From Arthrobacter frigidicola (GTDB taxonomy: Bacteria; Actinomycetota; Actinomycetes; Actinomycetales; Micrococcaceae): 64,000 nt of DNA. The notes beneath the pieces were generated by a model. That model ran no database searches and was not told where the DNA came from. It saw only the letters and a list, made by a program, of their open reading frames with translations. Position numbers and translations under genes: made by a program. Of this stretch, positions 16,474 to 24,861 are shown in pieces. The stretch lies in assembly GCA_003602285.1 (NCBI GenBank), contig QZVU01000005.1, positions 206,412 to 270,411 of the forward strand, read 5' to 3'. Each line of letters starts with the position of its first letter. Position 1 is the stretch's first letter.

Positions 16474-17952
16474 ATGGCTCGATTAGCGGCACCGGAACTT
16501 GGCCGTGTGCGTACCCTCGTTGGATTTGCTTTGGCATTGGCTCTTCCGCCGCTCCTGGAGTGGGGCACGTTCACTGCGGGCGGCGATTTCCTGGCCGCCG
16601 ACGTCCTGCTGCAGGTCGCAGGGGTGGTGGCGGTTGCGTTGGTCGGCGGGCTGTGGCCGGCACTGCTGGGCGCGCTGTGGAGCAGCCTGATCCTCAACTA
16701 CTTCTCGACGGAGCCGTTCGGTTCCCTGGAGATCGCCGACGCCGAGAACCTGCTCACCCTCGTGATTTTCGTGGCCGTTGCGGTCTCGGTGTCCCTGGTG
16801 GTCGGACTTGCGGCCCGTCGTTCCAGGGAGGCCGCCATCGCGTCGGCGGATGCCTCGACGCTGGGTGAACTTGCCCGGGGCGTGCTGGCCGCGGAGGACA
16901 CACTCCAGGGCTTCCTGCACCATGTCCGCACCCATTTCGGCATGGCAGGAGCCGCGCTGTTTGTCCGGGACGAGGGGGACGAGGGGGACGACGCCCGCGC
17001 TACCGGGCCCGGCACCTGGACGATGCTCGCCCTGGACGGCACGCCGTCGGCTTCCGAGGAAGGGGATCTGCCGGGACGTAGGACGGCAGGCGACGGGGAT
17101 GCTGCAATCCGCGTTCCAGGGGGACTGAAGCTGGTGCTGCACGGCCGGCCGCTGACGTCCCGGGAGCAGCGGCTGCTTGTGGCTTTCGGCTCCCAGCTCG
17201 CGGCGCTGCGTCAGCGTCAGCAGCTGTCCGCCAGCGCCGAGGAGAACCGCCGGCTGGCCGAGGGAAACATCATGCGCACCGCGATTCTGCGGGCGGTCTC
17301 CCATGACCTACGAACACCGCTTGCCGGGATCAAGCTTGCGGTCACCAGCCTGCGGCAGCCCGGCGTCGGCTTTTCCGTTGAGGAGGAGGACGAGCTGCTT
17401 GGCACCATCGAGGCCTCATCGGACCGGCTGGCGTCGCTGATCGACAATCTGCTCGACATGTCGCGGCTGAGCGGCGATGCGGCGACCGCGCACCTGGGGC
17501 CCGTGCACTGGCCGGACGTCGTGGGCGCCGCCCTGCGGGGGCTGCCGTCGGAGAATGTGCGGATTCTGCTCGAGCCCAACGCTCCCCCGGTGCAGGCGGA
17601 CTTCGGCATGCTCGAACGGGTCATCGCCAATATTGCCGAGAACGCGCAGAAGCACGCAGGCAGCGCCGACATCGTGGTCACTTCTGCGGTTTCCGGCACC
17701 CTCCGGGAGGTTCCGGCGGGCGAACTGCGCATCCGCGACCATGGACCCGGAGTCGGCGCGGACGGGATGGTGCGCATGTTTCAACCCTTCCAGCGCCTGG
17801 ACGATGCCGGCCCCTCCGGCGTGGGACTGGGCCTGGCGGTCGCCCGCGGGTTCACCGAGGTGATGGGCGGGGAACTGCTTGCCGAACCGGCACCGGGTGG
17901 CGGTCTGGCCATGATTATCCGGCTGCCCCTTTCAACGGGGGTTCGACTATGA
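16474..17952 (+). CDS. KdpD-like sensor histidine kinase without the KdpD/Usp input domains
   Basis: A 492-residue membrane kinase. Residues about 12-110 form the DUF4118 four-helix transmembrane module of KdpD (YFSTEPFGSLEIADAENLLT between helices); a GAF-like region follows; the H-box SHDLRTPLAGIKLAVTSL lies near 275, the N-box IANIAENAQKHA near 385, and the G boxes RDHGPGVG and GVGLGLAVARGFTEV follow. Full KdpD (about 850 residues) also has N-terminal KdpD and Usp domains, which are missing here. The ATG at 16474 has GAGGA 7 bases upstream. Its stop overlaps the response regulator start (ATGA). An acidic DEGDEGDD tract is a small tandem codon repeat. Confidence 0.88.
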   Translation: MARLAAPELGRVRTLVGFALALALPPLLEWGTFTAGGDFLAADVLLQVAGVVAVALVGGLWPALLGALWSSLILNYFSTEPFGSLEIADAENLLTLVIFVAVAVSVSLVVGLAARRSREAAIASADASTLGELARGVLAAEDTLQGFLHHVRTHFGMAGAALFVRDEGDEGDDARATGPGTWTMLALDGTPSASEEGDLPGRRTAGDGDAAIRVPGGLKLVLHGRPLTSREQRLLVAFGSQLAALRQRQQLSASAEENRRLAEGNIMRTAILRAVSHDLRTPLAGIKLAVTSLRQPGVGFSVEEEDELLGTIEASSDRLASLIDNLLDMSRLSGDAATAHLGPVHWPDVVGAALRGLPSENVRILLEPNAPPVQADFGMLERVIANIAENAQKHAGSADIVVTSAVSGTLREVPAGELRIRDHGPGVGADGMVRMFQPFQRLDDAGPSGVGLGLAVARGFTEVMGGELLAEPAPGGGLAMIIRLPLSTGVRL

Positions 17953-18623
17953 CCACGGTGCTGGTAGTGGAGGACGAACCGCAGCTGCTGCGCGCGCTGC
18001 AGATCAACCTGCGCACCCACGGCTACCACCCGGTGACGGCCGTCGACGGCGCATCCGCCCTTTCAGCCGCCTCCGAGCACCGCCCCGACCTGGTGCTCCT
18101 TGACCTGGGGCTGCCGGACATGGACGGGGTGCGGGTCATCGCCGGCCTGCGGGCCTGGACCCAGGTGCCGATCATCGTGCTGTCCGCCCGCCACGGTCCC
18201 GAGGACAAGGTCGAGGCACTGGATGCCGGAGCCGACGACTACGTGACCAAACCCTTCGGCCTCGAAGAACTGCTGGCGCGCCTGCGTGCAGCCGAGCGGC
18301 GCTCTGCCGCGGCCCCGGGGATACCCGTGGTCACCACCGCCGACTTCCGACTGGACCTTGCCGGGAGGAAGGCCGAGCGCCGCGGCGAACAGGTTCGCCT
18401 GACCCCCACCGAATGGCGGCTCGTCGAGCTGCTGGTGCGGAACCCCGGCCAGCTCGTACCACAACAGAAACTGCTGCTGGAGGTCTGGGGTCCGGCCTAT
18501 GCCCGGGAGGTGCAGTACCTGCGGGTGTACCTGAACCAGCTGCGGCGCAAGCTCGAACCGGACCCGGCCCGGCCGCGCTACTTCATCACCGAAAGCGGGA
18601 TGGGATACCGGTTCGAGCCCTGA
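17949..18623 (+). CDS. OmpR/KdpE family response regulator
   Basis: A 224-residue two-domain regulator. The receiver has the acidic pair EDE near residue 8, the phosphoacceptor Asp in LVLLDLGLPDMDG near 54, and the K of YVTKPFGLEEL near 103. The C-terminal winged helix ends with QVRLTPTEWRLVELLVRNPG, then VQYLRVYLNQLRRKLEPDP and TESGMGYRF. It is most like KdpE. Translational coupling to the kinase and position upstream of a large permease point to control of ion or solute uptake, probably K+. Confidence 0.92.
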   Translation: MTTVLVVEDEPQLLRALQINLRTHGYHPVTAVDGASALSAASEHRPDLVLLDLGLPDMDGVRVIAGLRAWTQVPIIVLSARHGPEDKVEALDAGADDYVTKPFGLEELLARLRAAERRSAAAPGIPVVTTADFRLDLAGRKAERRGEQVRLTPTEWRLVELLVRNPGQLVPQQKLLLEVWGPAYAREVQYLRVYLNQLRRKLEPDPARPRYFITESGMGYRFEP

Positions 18624-18684
18624 TCCCCGCCGGCCCGACCGTTCGCATGGAAGGCCTTAGCCCGGAAAGCCGCAGGTGAGGGTG

Positions 18685-18741
18685 TTAAGGATCCATCAAG
18701 AACCGCTCTTGCCCCACCAGGCCGGGCGTAGATTCGAGCCC
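18685..18741 (+). promoter_or_regulatory. Probable regulated promoter of the APC permease gene (leaderless)
   Basis: A TAGATT -10 element at 18729-18734 lies 7 bases before the GTG start at 18742, which has no ribosome-binding site, implying a leaderless mRNA. Just upstream, TTAAGGATCCATCAAGAA (about 18685-18702) is an AT-richer island in GC-rich DNA and a plausible response-regulator site; its assignment is inference. Confidence 0.5.
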
Positions 18742-20682
18742 GTGAGCGCAACCCTAGAGCACGTCATCCAGTCCCGCCGGGCCCGCCGGCTCGGCCACTG
18801 GCTCCTCGACGACGAGAACCAGCGCCGGCCCCAGCGGCGGCCCAAATCCACAGTGCAGCCCTGGTGGAAGGTGATGTGCCTGACCGGGGTGGATTACTTC
18901 TCCACCCTCGGGTACCAGCCGGCCATCGCCGCCGCCGCGGCGGGCGCTCTGGCTCCCATCGCCACGCTCATCCTCGTGGCAGTCACCTTGTTCGGTGCAC
19001 TGCCCGTCTACAAGCGGGTGGCCCGCGAAAGCCCCAATGGCGAGGGCTCCATTGCGATGCTGGAGAAGCTGCTGCCCAAATGGAAGGGCAAGGTGTTCGT
19101 GCTCGCCCTGCTGGGGTTCGCCGCCACCAGCTTCATCATCACCATCACCCTCTCCGCCGCCGACGCCACCGCCCACCTGATCGAAAACCCGTTCGCGCCC
19201 TCCTGGCTGCACGGCCAGGAGGTGGCCGTGACCCTGGTGTTCCTGGTCCTCCTCGCCGTCGTCTTCCTCCGTGGGTTCCACGAGGCGATCGGCATCGCCG
19301 TCGCCCTGGTCGCCGCCTTCCTCGCCCTGAACCTCGTCGTCGTCGTGACCGCCGCCGCCGAAATCACGGCCAATCCCGAACCCATCGGCAACTGGTGGAG
19401 TACTATCACCGCCCAGCACAGCAACCCCCTCGCCGTGGTCGCCGTCGCGCTGCTGGTCTTTCCCCGGCTCGCGCTCGGGCTCTCGGGGTTCGAGACCGGC
19501 GTCGTGGTCATGCCGCAGATCAAGGGCGCCCCGGGCGACACCCACGAAAGGCCCCAGGGGCGGATCATCGGGGCGCGGAAACTGCTGACTTCGGCGGCCG
19601 TGATCATGAGCGGCTTCCTGCTCAGCTCAAGCTTCGTGACGACCCTGCTCATCCCGGCGGAGGAGTTCGAGGAGGGCGGCGAGGCCAGCGGCCGCGCGCT
19701 GGCCTACCTCGCCCACAAATACCTCGGCGAGGGCTTCGGCACCCTCTATGACGTCAGCACCATCGCCATCCTCTGGTTCGCCGGCGCCTCCGCCATGACC
19801 GGGCTGCTCAACCTCGTCCCGCGGTACCTGCCCCGCTACGGCATGGCCCCGGCCTGGTCACGGGCCGTCCGGCCCATGGTTCTGGTGTTCACTCTCATCG
19901 CCGCCGCGGTCACCGTCGCCTTCGAGGCCGACGTCGAGGCCCAGAGCGGCGCCTACGCGACCGGGGTGCTGGTGCTGATCACCTCGGCATCGGTGGCCGT
20001 CACCCTGTCCGCCCGCCGCCGTGCCCAGCACCCGGCGGCGCTCGGCTTCGGGATCATTTCCCTCATCCTGATCTGGACCACCCTCACCAACGTGTGGGAA
20101 AGGCCGGACGGCGCCGGCATCGCGGCCCTGTTCATCCTCGGAATCCTCGTGGTGTCGCTTGCCTCCAGGGCGCGCCGGGCATTTGAACTGCGTGCCGCCG
20201 CGATCACCCTCGATGACCAGGCGTTGTCCTTCGTCGCAGCGCAGGACTCCGGGCAGATCTCGCTGATCGCCCATGAGCCCCAGCGGCTCAACGCCGCGGC
20301 CTACCGCCGCAAGTTCCAGCACGCCTGCACCGTCAGCCACCTCAGCCCGTCGGATGAGCCCTTGTTCATTGAGGTCATCGTCGATGACTCGTCCGAGTTT
20401 GAAACGCACCTCCATGTCCGTGGGGTGACCCGCCATGGATTCCGCATCCTCCAGGTCCACAGCTCGAACGTGCCCAACACCATCGCCGCCGTGATGCTCC
20501 ACCTCCGGGACATCACCGGACTCATGCCGCATGTCTACTTCCGCTGGACCGAAGGCAACCCCCTGGTCAACCTCGTCAAATTCCTCATCCTGGGTGAAGG
20601 CGAAATCGCACCCGTCACCCGGGAGGTGCTGCGCGAGGCCGAGCCTGATCTGTCCCGCAGGCCGTGGGTACACGTAGGCTGA
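18742..20682 (+). CDS. APC superfamily permease, possible potassium transporter
   Basis: A 646-residue membrane protein. After a basic N-terminal tail, residues about 45-490 hold 11-12 transmembrane helices beginning [20 protein letters not shown]; residues about 500-646 form a cytoplasmic domain ([29 protein letters not shown]-like region). This layout resembles KimA (YdaO)-type K+ symporters and other APC members with a C-terminal regulatory domain. The adjacent KdpD/KdpE-like pair favours K+ or osmolyte transport over amino acid uptake. GTG 18742 is preferred over an in-frame start at 18676 because of a -10 element placed for a leaderless transcript. Confidence 0.8.
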   Translation: MSATLEHVIQSRRARRLGHWLLDDENQRRPQRRPKSTVQPWWKVMCLTGVDYFSTLGYQPAIAAAAAGALAPIATLILVAVTLFGALPVYKRVARESPNGEGSIAMLEKLLPKWKGKVFVLALLGFAATSFIITITLSAADATAHLIENPFAPSWLHGQEVAVTLVFLVLLAVVFLRGFHEAIGIAVALVAAFLALNLVVVVTAAAEITANPEPIGNWWSTITAQHSNPLAVVAVALLVFPRLALGLSGFETGVVVMPQIKGAPGDTHERPQGRIIGARKLLTSAAVIMSGFLLSSSFVTTLLIPAEEFEEGGEASGRALAYLAHKYLGEGFGTLYDVSTIAILWFAGASAMTGLLNLVPRYLPRYGMAPAWSRAVRPMVLVFTLIAAAVTVAFEADVEAQSGAYATGVLVLITSASVAVTLSARRRAQHPAALGFGIISLILIWTTLTNVWERPDGAGIAALFILGILVVSLASRARRAFELRAAAITLDDQALSFVAAQDSGQISLIAHEPQRLNAAAYRRKFQHACTVSHLSPSDEPLFIEVIVDDSSEFETHLHVRGVTRHGFRILQVHSSNVPNTIAAVMLHLRDITGLMPHVYFRWTEGNPLVNLVKFLILGEGEIAPVTREVLREAEPDLSRRPWVHVG

Positions 20683-20721
20683 CCCGGGACATCCGAGGAT
20701 CGAAAACCGGAGGAGAAAACC

Positions 20722-21378
20722 ATGCCAGCAGCAGATGCCTTGAAGCAGGAGCAAATCCACGCAAGTCTGCTCGAACTGCCAGAATGGCGCTACGGTCTGG
20801 GTGCTTTGCGGACCGCACTTAGGTGTGAATCATCGGCTGCTGCCTTGGACCTGTTTGCCACCATCGGCGGGCTGGCACAGGAATCCGACCACCACCCTGA
20901 TGTGGACTGGCGGTATGACACCTTGTTCATCACGCTCACCTCGCACGATGCCGGAGACAGGGTGACGGCGCGTGACGCGGCGTTGGCCCGCGAGATCTCG
21001 AAGCAGGCCCAGGCCCACGGCGCCGCGCCTCGACCGGAACTCCTGCGCACAGTGGAGATAGCCATCGACACCGATGCTCCGGAAGCCATTTCGGAAGTCT
21101 GGCGAACGGCTCTGGGCTACACGATGCGGGAAGACGGAAGCCTGACCGATCCGTATGGGAGGGGTCCGGCCGTCTGGTTTCAGGAGTCCCCTACTCCCAG
21201 CGTGAATCGTCTTCACGTGGACGTCACTGTCCCCTTCAGCGAAAGCGCCTCGACTGTGGATGCTCTGGCAAACGTTGGTGCAACCCTCGATCATGAACAC
21301 GCACCCATGTGGGTAGTGGCCACTGACGCCCAAGGCAACCGGCTGTGCATCAGCACCGAGGCCGGACGCGGTGACTAG
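20722..21378 (+). CDS. Pterin-4a-carbinolamine dehydratase-like domain fused to a VOC domain
   Basis: A 218-residue two-domain protein. Residues about 5-95 match pterin-4a-carbinolamine dehydratase (PCD/DCoH), with the QESDHHPDVDWRYDTLFITL active-site stretch and a second His in LTSHDAGD. Residues about 108-215 are a VOC/glyoxalase-like domain, with VEIAIDTDAPEAISEVWRTA and VVATDAQGNRLCI. PCD normally recycles tetrahydropterin after aromatic hydroxylation; no hydroxylase gene is nearby. The fusion is met in actinobacteria, but its substrate is unknown. GGAGGAG precedes the ATG, 39 bases after the permease stop. Confidence 0.85.
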   Translation: MPAADALKQEQIHASLLELPEWRYGLGALRTALRCESSAAALDLFATIGGLAQESDHHPDVDWRYDTLFITLTSHDAGDRVTARDAALAREISKQAQAHGAAPRPELLRTVEIAIDTDAPEAISEVWRTALGYTMREDGSLTDPYGRGPAVWFQESPTPSVNRLHVDVTVPFSESASTVDALANVGATLDHEHAPMWVVATDAQGNRLCISTEAGRGD

Positions 21379-21493
21379 CGCGCGGTGCGGCCCGCAGTCA
21401 GAACTCGACCGCGGGCCGCACCACCTTGGTAGTGGACCATGCCGGAGCCCGGGTCCTGTCGCAGGATGAGGGCGTGCCGGCCGGGAGTCTTTC

Positions 21494-22147
21494 CTACACG
21501 GGTTGGGGGGTTCGCATCGATACGGCTGCGGTCAGCATGGAGCCGGCAGCGGTCACGGCGTCAATGACCGGAAGGCCGAGCTTACGGCGCAGCACCCCCG
21601 CCATGCCGATGCTGCTCAGGCCCGTGCTCGCCTGCAGGATGACGTCGGCCCCCGCGTCGGCAAGCATCTGCGCTCCTGACAGGGAGTTGAAAATGCCGGT
21701 GGGCAGAAGGAAGCCGTTGGAAGTCTCCACGCCGTCGGATCCAGCGGGCAGGATCATCCGCTCCCCCAGGGCGCTGGAAATCGGTGTGGGCACCGGGTGT
21801 TTCAGTCCCAGCACGCCGACTCGGCCGCCGTAGGCGAGGGCAGCCGCTGCTGCGGCGGAACCTGCCCCGATGACGGGAATCCGGACTGCGGCGCGGGTTT
21901 CCTCAAGTCCGGGATCCGCAGCGCAGCTGATGATCAGGGCGTCGACCCCTCCTGCCATCTCACGGGCCAGCTCAGCGACCTTGGGGCCCGCCGCTTCATA
22001 TGATGCCGCGTCATGGACGCCGTGGGGCTGGTCGGGAATGCACCGTGTGGTCACCTTGTACCCGAAGACATGGTGCAGCAGGCGCCCGTGGGCGTGGAGC
22101 AGCTGACGGTCAGTGGTGGATAGAGCCCTGATGAGACCGACTCGCAT
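21494..22147 (-). CDS. Aspartate/glutamate racemase superfamily protein with one catalytic Cys
   Basis: A 217-residue protein of the Asp/Glu/hydantoin racemase fold. The first catalytic Cys is in ALIISCAADPGLEE near residue 75. The second half has VILQASTGLSSIGMAG where racemases usually have the second Cys (GCT or GCS), so two-base racemisation looks impossible; one-Cys members include decarboxylases and maleate isomerase-like enzymes. It is divergent from the luciferase-like monooxygenase gene, and the MarR-type palindromes lie between the two. Reaction unknown. Confidence 0.8.
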   Translation of the reverse strand: MRVGLIRALSTTDRQLLHAHGRLLHHVFGYKVTTRCIPDQPHGVHDAASYEAAGPKVAELAREMAGGVDALIISCAADPGLEETRAAVRIPVIGAGSAAAAAALAYGGRVGVLGLKHPVPTPISSALGERMILPAGSDGVETSNGFLLPTGIFNSLSGAQMLADAGADVILQASTGLSSIGMAGVLRRKLGLPVIDAVTAAGSMLTAAVSMRTPQPV

Positions 22148-22327
22148 AATGAAAACCCTTCCGTGGAATGCATTGACGTCACCCTGTAGATGGGTGATCC
22201 AATGTCCGCTTCATGGCTTCAGCATGACGAGCCTGCATTGCGGTGATATTTCAGCCGTACCAAGATCACGTTACGGTGAGCCGGAGCTGCATGGTCTGGT
22301 GCTGCAGGTCACTGAGGGTGCAGGAAT

Positions 22328-22378
22328 ACATTACTGGTTATGCACCGTTATACGGGCAAGGTACATAACTGGTTATGT
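22328..22378. promoter_or_regulatory. Paired MarR-type operators upstream of the LLM operon
   Basis: A perfect palindrome ACATAACTGGTTATGT (two 7-bp arms around TG) is at 22363-22378, and a near copy ACATTACTGGTTATGC at 22328-22343, with start positions 35 bp apart. They lie 26 bp upstream of the monooxygenase start and are probably bound by the MarR encoded in the same operon. Confidence 0.75.
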
Positions 22379-22404
22379 AGTTCCTCCAGTGAAAGGCACG
22401 TACG

Positions 22405-23595
22405 ATGCAGTTCGGAATTTTCTCGGTCAGCGACATCACGCGGAACCCGGTGACGGGGTACACGCCCAGCGAGGCGGAACGCATCGATGCAACGGTGAAG
22501 ATGGCCGTCAAGGCCGAGGAGGTCGGCCTCGATGTCTTCGCCATCGGCGAGCACCACAACCCGCCGTTCTTCTCCTCCTCGCCGACAACCCTGCTGGCCC
22601 ATGTCGCAGCCCTGACCAAACGGATCATTCTTTCGACGTCGGTCACCCTGATCACGACGAACGATCCCGTCCGCATCGCCGAGGAGTACGCGATGGCGCA
22701 GCATCTGGCCAAGGGCAGGCTGGACCTGACCCTTGGGCGCGGCAACACCGTCCCGGTCTACCCGTGGTTCGGCAAGGACATCCGTCAGGGCCTGCCGTTG
22801 GCGCTGGAGAACTACAACCTGCTGCACAGGCTGTGGCGTGAAGACGTCGTCGACTGGGAAGGCAATTTCCGGACCCCGCTACAGGGATTCACTTCCACTC
22901 CCCGGCCCCTGGACGACGTGCCCCCCTTCGTCTGGCACGGCGCGATCCGCACGCCGGAGATCGCCGAGCAGGCTGCCTACTATGGCAACGGATTCTTCGC
23001 GAACAACATCCTGGCCCCGAACTTCCACTTCCTGCCCCTGGTGAACCTCTACCGCGAGCGCTTCGAGCACTACGGGCACGGCACCAAGGCCCAGGCGATC
23101 GTGGGCCTGGGCGGGCAGGCGTACATCGCCAAGCGCTCCCAGGACGCCTTGCGCGAGTTCCGCCCGTACTTCGACGAAGCGCCGGTCTACGGGCACGGAG
23201 CCCCGTTGGAGTACTACGCGCAGCAGACCCCGCTGAGCGTCGGAAGCCCCCAGCAGATCATCGACAAGACCCTGGAATTCCAGGAGAAGTTCGGCGACTA
23301 CCAGCGCCAGCTCTGGGTCATGGACCATTCGGGCCTGCCGCTGGCCGCCGTGCTTGACCAGCTCGAATTGCTCGGCGCGGAGGTTGTTCCCGTGCTGCGC
23401 AAGGAGATGGCCGCACGGCGTTCCCCTGATGCGGCGGACGCCCCCACCCACGAGTCCCTCACGAAGGCAAAGTACGGCGACGCCGCACCGCGACAGCCGC
23501 GCCCCAACCCCAACCGGGGCGACAACGTCACCGGCACCTCGCCCTACCAGGACAGCGACGCCGCGACCCCGGCCCGCTATCCGCTGATCGGCTAA
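22405..23595 (+). CDS. LLM class flavin-dependent oxidoreductase (CE1758-like)
   Basis: A 396-residue luciferase-like FMN-dependent monooxygenase. TIM-barrel landmarks are MQFGIFSVSDITRNP, VGLDVFAIGEHHNPPF (the conserved His pair region), STSVTLITTNDPVRIAEEYA, LDLTLGRGNTVPVYPWFG and YGNGFFANNIL. The C-terminal 60 residues are a low-complexity Pro/Arg/Asp tail. I recall a family, typified by Corynebacterium CE1758, partnered with an FMN reductase (CE1759); the same pairing is seen here with a MarR gene in between. Substrate unknown. The flanking operators imply induction by a small ligand. Confidence 0.9.
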   Translation: MQFGIFSVSDITRNPVTGYTPSEAERIDATVKMAVKAEEVGLDVFAIGEHHNPPFFSSSPTTLLAHVAALTKRIILSTSVTLITTNDPVRIAEEYAMAQHLAKGRLDLTLGRGNTVPVYPWFGKDIRQGLPLALENYNLLHRLWREDVVDWEGNFRTPLQGFTSTPRPLDDVPPFVWHGAIRTPEIAEQAAYYGNGFFANNILAPNFHFLPLVNLYRERFEHYGHGTKAQAIVGLGGQAYIAKRSQDALREFRPYFDEAPVYGHGAPLEYYAQQTPLSVGSPQQIIDKTLEFQEKFGDYQRQLWVMDHSGLPLAAVLDQLELLGAEVVPVLRKEMAARRSPDAADAPTHESLTKAKYGDAAPRQPRPNPNRGDNVTGTSPYQDSDAATPARYPLIG

Positions 23596-23607
23596 AAGGA
23601 TGATTCG

Positions 23608-24099
23608 ATGAACCGGGAAGACAGAAACGAGATCCGGCTGGCAAATGAGTCCTGGGAGGCCCTGCTTCAGGCAGAGAGCGCACTGGGCCGGCGGTTCGCC
23701 GCCGATGAGATCTGGGATGAACTCTCAAACCGGGAGTACGACGTCCTCTTCACCCTGTCCAAGGCCGACGGCGGACTGGGAATCAGCGACCTTGGCCGGA
23801 GGATCCTGCTTTCCCAGCCGGGTATGTCGAAACTCGTGACGCGGCTTGAGGAGCGCGGGTTCGTGGAAAAGCGTCCAAGCCAGGTGGACCGCCGGGAAGC
23901 CCGCATTCTCCTAACCGATGCGGGAACCGAAGCGCAAAGACGGGTGGGGCGGAAGCACGCGCGGGCCGTCGCTGCCAGAATGACCAGCGCCCTCAGCCAC
24001 GCCCAGCTCGAACAGCTTCGCAACCTCTGCCGGCAGATCACCGCAGTGATCAATCCTGACCTCCTGAACAAGCCCCCCACCGAACGGACCCCCTCGTGA
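23608..24099 (+). CDS. MarR family transcriptional regulator
   Basis: A 163-residue winged-helix repressor. DNA-recognition segment: EYDVLFTLSKADGGLGISDL and RRILLSQPGMSKLVTRLEER, with the wing VEKRPSQVDRREARILLTDAG. It is the middle gene of a three-gene operon: 12 bases after the monooxygenase stop, and its stop overlaps the reductase start by 4 bases. The palindromes at 22328-22378 fit a MarR dimer, so autoregulation of the operon is likely. No redox Cys pair stands out, so ligand binding rather than oxidation is more plausible. Confidence 0.9.
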   Translation: MNREDRNEIRLANESWEALLQAESALGRRFAADEIWDELSNREYDVLFTLSKADGGLGISDLGRRILLSQPGMSKLVTRLEERGFVEKRPSQVDRREARILLTDAGTEAQRRVGRKHARAVAARMTSALSHAQLEQLRNLCRQITAVINPDLLNKPPTERTPS

Positions 24100-24818
24100 A
24101 CCCCACCTCCTCCCAGAACGCCCACCCGGACCCGGAGCCGACCCGCAGCATCGTGGTCCTCAGCGGAGGCATGAGCGACACCTCCTCCTCCCGGATGCTT
24201 GCCGACCGCCTGGCCCAGAGAACACTGGACCGCCTCACAGGGCAGGGCATCCCGGCTGCGGTCAGCATCATCGAGCTGCGCCCCCTCGCCGCCAACATCG
24301 CCCAGGCGATCGTTTCCGGTTTCCCGAACGAGGACCTCCAAGCCGCCATCGACAGGCTCGCCGCCGCGGACGCCGTCATCGCGACGACCCCTGTCTACAA
24401 GGCAGGCATCAGCGGGCTGTTCAAGGCCTTCATGGATATCCTCGACAACGATCTCCTCATCGCCATGCCCGTGGTCCTCGCGGCAACCGGCGGCAGTGCC
24501 CGGCACGCACTGGTGATCGATGATCAGCTGCGGCCGCTCTTTGCGTTCATGCGCACGCTCACCACGCCCACCTCGCTCTTCGCGGCACCGGAGGACTGGG
24601 GAGACAGCGCACTCACCACCCGGATCGAACGTGCGGCGACCGAACTCGCGGCAATGGTCACTACCGGCATCAGGTCCGCGATCACCGACGACGCCTGGGG
24701 CCAGTACCAGCACACCTTCGCCGGGAACGCCCGCGCCGCAACGGCCGCCCCGGAGGTTGCCTTCGACACCGACCTGATGAGACTGGCAACCGGGGGCACC
24801 TTCGCTGCACGGGCCTAG
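24096..24818 (+). CDS. NAD(P)H-dependent FMN reductase (LLM partner, CE1759-like)
   Basis: A 240-residue flavodoxin-fold reductase. The phosphate-binding loop is SIVVLSGGMSDTSSSRML; ADAVIATTPVYKAGISGLFK is the conserved P-x-Y-K-x-G-x-S-G-x-x-K signature of NADPH-dependent FMN reductases, and the following LPVVLAATGGSARHALVIDD-like strand completes the fold. It would supply FMNH2 to the upstream monooxygenase. Its start overlaps the MarR stop (GTGA), so expression is coupled. Confidence 0.9.
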   Translation: MNPTSSQNAHPDPEPTRSIVVLSGGMSDTSSSRMLADRLAQRTLDRLTGQGIPAAVSIIELRPLAANIAQAIVSGFPNEDLQAAIDRLAAADAVIATTPVYKAGISGLFKAFMDILDNDLLIAMPVVLAATGGSARHALVIDDQLRPLFAFMRTLTTPTSLFAAPEDWGDSALTTRIERAATELAAMVTTGIRSAITDDAWGQYQHTFAGNARAATAAPEVAFDTDLMRLATGGTFAARA

Positions 24819-24861
24819 CGGAGTCGGCGGGCGACGTCGGCGCCGGCGCCGAGACAGTCTC

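Noticed and set aside
18676-18741. An upstream in-frame start for the APC permease
   Set aside because: The TAGATT element and the AT-rich island lie inside that stretch, so they would be coding; the GTG at 18742 fits better.
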